From assembly GCA_016295275.1 (NCBI GenBank), contig JAEDLN010000120.1, forward strand, positions 1 to 7,445: a DNA stretch of 7,445 nucleotides. Reading direction: 5' to 3'. The position numbers were made by a program, and so were the translations under genes. Below are positions 6,142-7,445 of the stretch, one piece after another. The stretch is from Kiritimatiellia bacterium. GTDB lineage: Bacteria > Verrucomicrobiota > Kiritimatiellia > RFP12 > UBA3636. Within the stretch, counting starts at the first letter, position 1; the number at the start of each line of letters is the position of its first letter. Below the pieces are notes generated by a model. It made no database searches, was not told the origin of the DNA, and was given only the letters and a program-made list of their open reading frames with translations.

Positions 6142-7389
6142 ATGAACAAGCGTGTTTCCAGCAAAGACTATTGGATTCTTCTCACCGATGGCACAAACGC
6201 CTTCGATTCCGGCGTTCGAGCAGGCGTTATGCAAATCGCACGGGAAATCGGCATCTCGCGGATCCGCCTCGTCAATGAAGATTCCCTGGAGAATATCTAC
6301 ATCAAAAGCGAACTGTTCAAAACCGGTCGCCTTGCCGTCATTTCCCACATGCGCAGCGAACCGCTTCTCGCCGCTCTCCGCGCCCATAGCGTCCCGGCCG
6401 TGCTCCTTGCCGAAGAATCGGTTCAAGAATGGCGCCAGGCAATCGGCAAGCCGATTGCCGTCTGCTCCGTGGACAATCGGGCAATCGGCAGCATGGCGGC
6501 CGATTACCTGTTCGAGCAGGACCGCTTCCGCTCTTTTCTGTTCGCAGGCATCGGCGACAACGAGAATGTGCAATGGTGGCAAGGTCCGCGCTACAAAGCC
6601 TTTGCAGATACGTTGCGCGAACACGGCTACGAGGGAGAAATCCCGCAAATCGCAACCATGCAATCGTCGCCGGAAATCGATGAACGAAACTTCATCGAGG
6701 TCATCAAACGCCTGGAACGCCCGATCGGCGTATTCTGCAGCAACGACTTCGTGGCGCGCGATACCATCAATTTCTGCGAAAGCGCACGCTTTTCCGTGCC
6801 GGGGGACGTGGCGGTGCTCGGAGTCGACGACGAACGCGAAATCTGCGAAAACGCGCCGATTCTCATTTCGTCCATCAAGGTCGAACACGTCCGCCTCGGA
6901 CGAACCGCTTTCAAAATGCTGCTGCGGCAAATCGAGGGCGAACCGCCGTGCGATCGCGTCATTCTCTGCCCGCCCGTCCGCGTGGTCGAACGCGATTCGA
7001 CCCGCCGCTCCGAAATCAACAATCTGGCGGTGGCTCGGGCCGTCTCGTTTATCGAACGCTCGCCGCCGTCCATCCTCGATATCCCTTCGGTCGTGAAAGC
7101 CAGCGGCGCTTCGCGCAGCTACTTGTCCAAACATTTTCGAACCCATGTGGGACGTACCATCCTCGAGGCAATCAACGACCGCATCATGAGGGAAGTGAAA
7201 TGCCAATTGCTCGATTCGGATAAGACAATCGCCGAAATCGCCGAGGCGGTCGGATTCGCATCCTCGTCCGGACTCTGCACCGTCTTCCGCCGCCTGAACG
7301 GCATATCCATGCGCGAATTCCGTGCACAACGAAAAGTCCCGACCCCGAAAAACATCATCTCGGGAAAATCCGCCGCAAAACGGACCTGA
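6142..7389 (+). CDS. XylR-type transcriptional regulator: LacI-like sugar-sensing domain plus AraC-family DNA-binding domain
   Basis: 415 residues from the ATG at 6142. Residues about 9-285 form a periplasmic-binding-protein-like effector domain: WILLTDGTNAFDSGVRAGV at the start, CSVDNRAIGSMAADYLFEQ (108-126), FLFAGIGDNENVQWWQGPRYKAF (132-154), IGVFCSNDFVARDTINFC (195-212) and the family hallmark VAVLGVDDE (223-231). Residues about 294-396 are an AraC helix-turn-helix pair: LDIPSVVKASGASRSYLSKHFRTHVG, then TIAEIAEAVGFASSSGLCTVFRRLNGISMREFR. There is no N-terminal LacI helix-turn-helix, the layout of E. coli XylR. There is no signal peptide, so it acts in the cytoplasm as a sugar-responsive regulator, likely an activator. 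It is divergent from the esterase-hydrolase operon across 162 bases, so that operon is the probable target, with autoregulation possible. The sugar is unknown; xylose should not be assumed. Confidence 0.88.
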   Translation: MNKRVSSKDYWILLTDGTNAFDSGVRAGVMQIAREIGISRIRLVNEDSLENIYIKSELFKTGRLAVISHMRSEPLLAALRAHSVPAVLLAEESVQEWRQAIGKPIAVCSVDNRAIGSMAADYLFEQDRFRSFLFAGIGDNENVQWWQGPRYKAFADTLREHGYEGEIPQIATMQSSPEIDERNFIEVIKRLERPIGVFCSNDFVARDTINFCESARFSVPGDVAVLGVDDEREICENAPILISSIKVEHVRLGRTAFKMLLRQIEGEPPCDRVILCPPVRVVERDSTRRSEINNLAVARAVSFIERSPPSILDIPSVVKASGASRSYLSKHFRTHVGRTILEAINDRIMREVKCQLLDSDKTIAEIAEAVGFASSSGLCTVFRRLNGISMREFRAQRKVPTPKNIISGKSAAKRT

Positions 7390-7445
7390 TACTCCCCCTC
7401 GCCTGCCCGCCGCCCCCCGCGTCCCATCGCCGCGCCCCATCGCAC

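Noticed and set aside
6127..7440. Minus-strand open frame of 437 codons opposite the regulator gene
   Set aside because: It mirrors the whole regulator gene, and its composition is Arg/Asp/Ala-rich without motifs. The plus-strand regulator is unmistakable.
7390..7445. GC-rich tail after the regulator, checked for a terminator or a new gene
   Set aside because: It is C-rich with no inverted repeat I could find, no U-run, and no coding start with a ribosome site. The window ends too soon to judge.
1..7445. tRNA or rRNA genes, CRISPR arrays, insertion sequences, prophage or defence genes
   Set aside because: No cloverleaf, repeat-spacer array, transposase motif or terminal inverted repeats were seen. 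The window is filled by four ordinary genes and their control regions.

Overview
The window looks like a carbohydrate-use locus from a GC-rich bacterium, most likely in the PVC group (Kiritimatiellota, Lentisphaerota or another Verrucomicrobiota-like lineage). This placement is inferred from gene content: a DUF2341-type secreted protein, a secreted sialate-O-acetylesterase-like (SASA) esterase, a secreted clan-A-like glycoside hydrolase, and a XylR-type regulator (sugar-binding domain fused to an AraC helix-turn-helix). There is no rRNA or marker gene to confirm it. No SusC/SusD transporter pair is visible.

Layout from left to right. Positions 1-470 (minus) hold the first 156 codons of a secreted DUF2341-domain protein that runs off the left edge. 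Positions 471-688 are an AT-rich control region with several inverted repeats, followed by a large nested hairpin (614-676) just past the stop of the next gene. Positions 689-3850 (minus) encode a 1053-residue secreted glycoside hydrolase. Eight bases upstream of it lies the stop of a 706-residue secreted SASA-type esterase (3859-5979, minus), so the two form a tight operon in the order esterase, then hydrolase. Positions 5980-6141 are a divergent AT-rich promoter region. Positions 6142-7389 (plus) encode the 415-residue XylR/AraC-type regulator. The last 56 bases are GC-rich and show nothing I can annotate.

Proposed working model (inference). A sugar released from a polysaccharide binds the LacI-like domain of the regulator, which then controls the divergent esterase-hydrolase operon. 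The esterase strips acetyl groups and the hydrolase cuts the deacetylated glycan outside the cytoplasm.

The most interesting signal is non-coding. A 24-bp block at 6044-6067 upstream of the operon recurs at 564-587 upstream of the DUF2341 gene with 20 of 24 identical bases. In both places it is followed 8-9 bases later by TTTGGA. This suggests that both minus-strand units belong to one small regulon.
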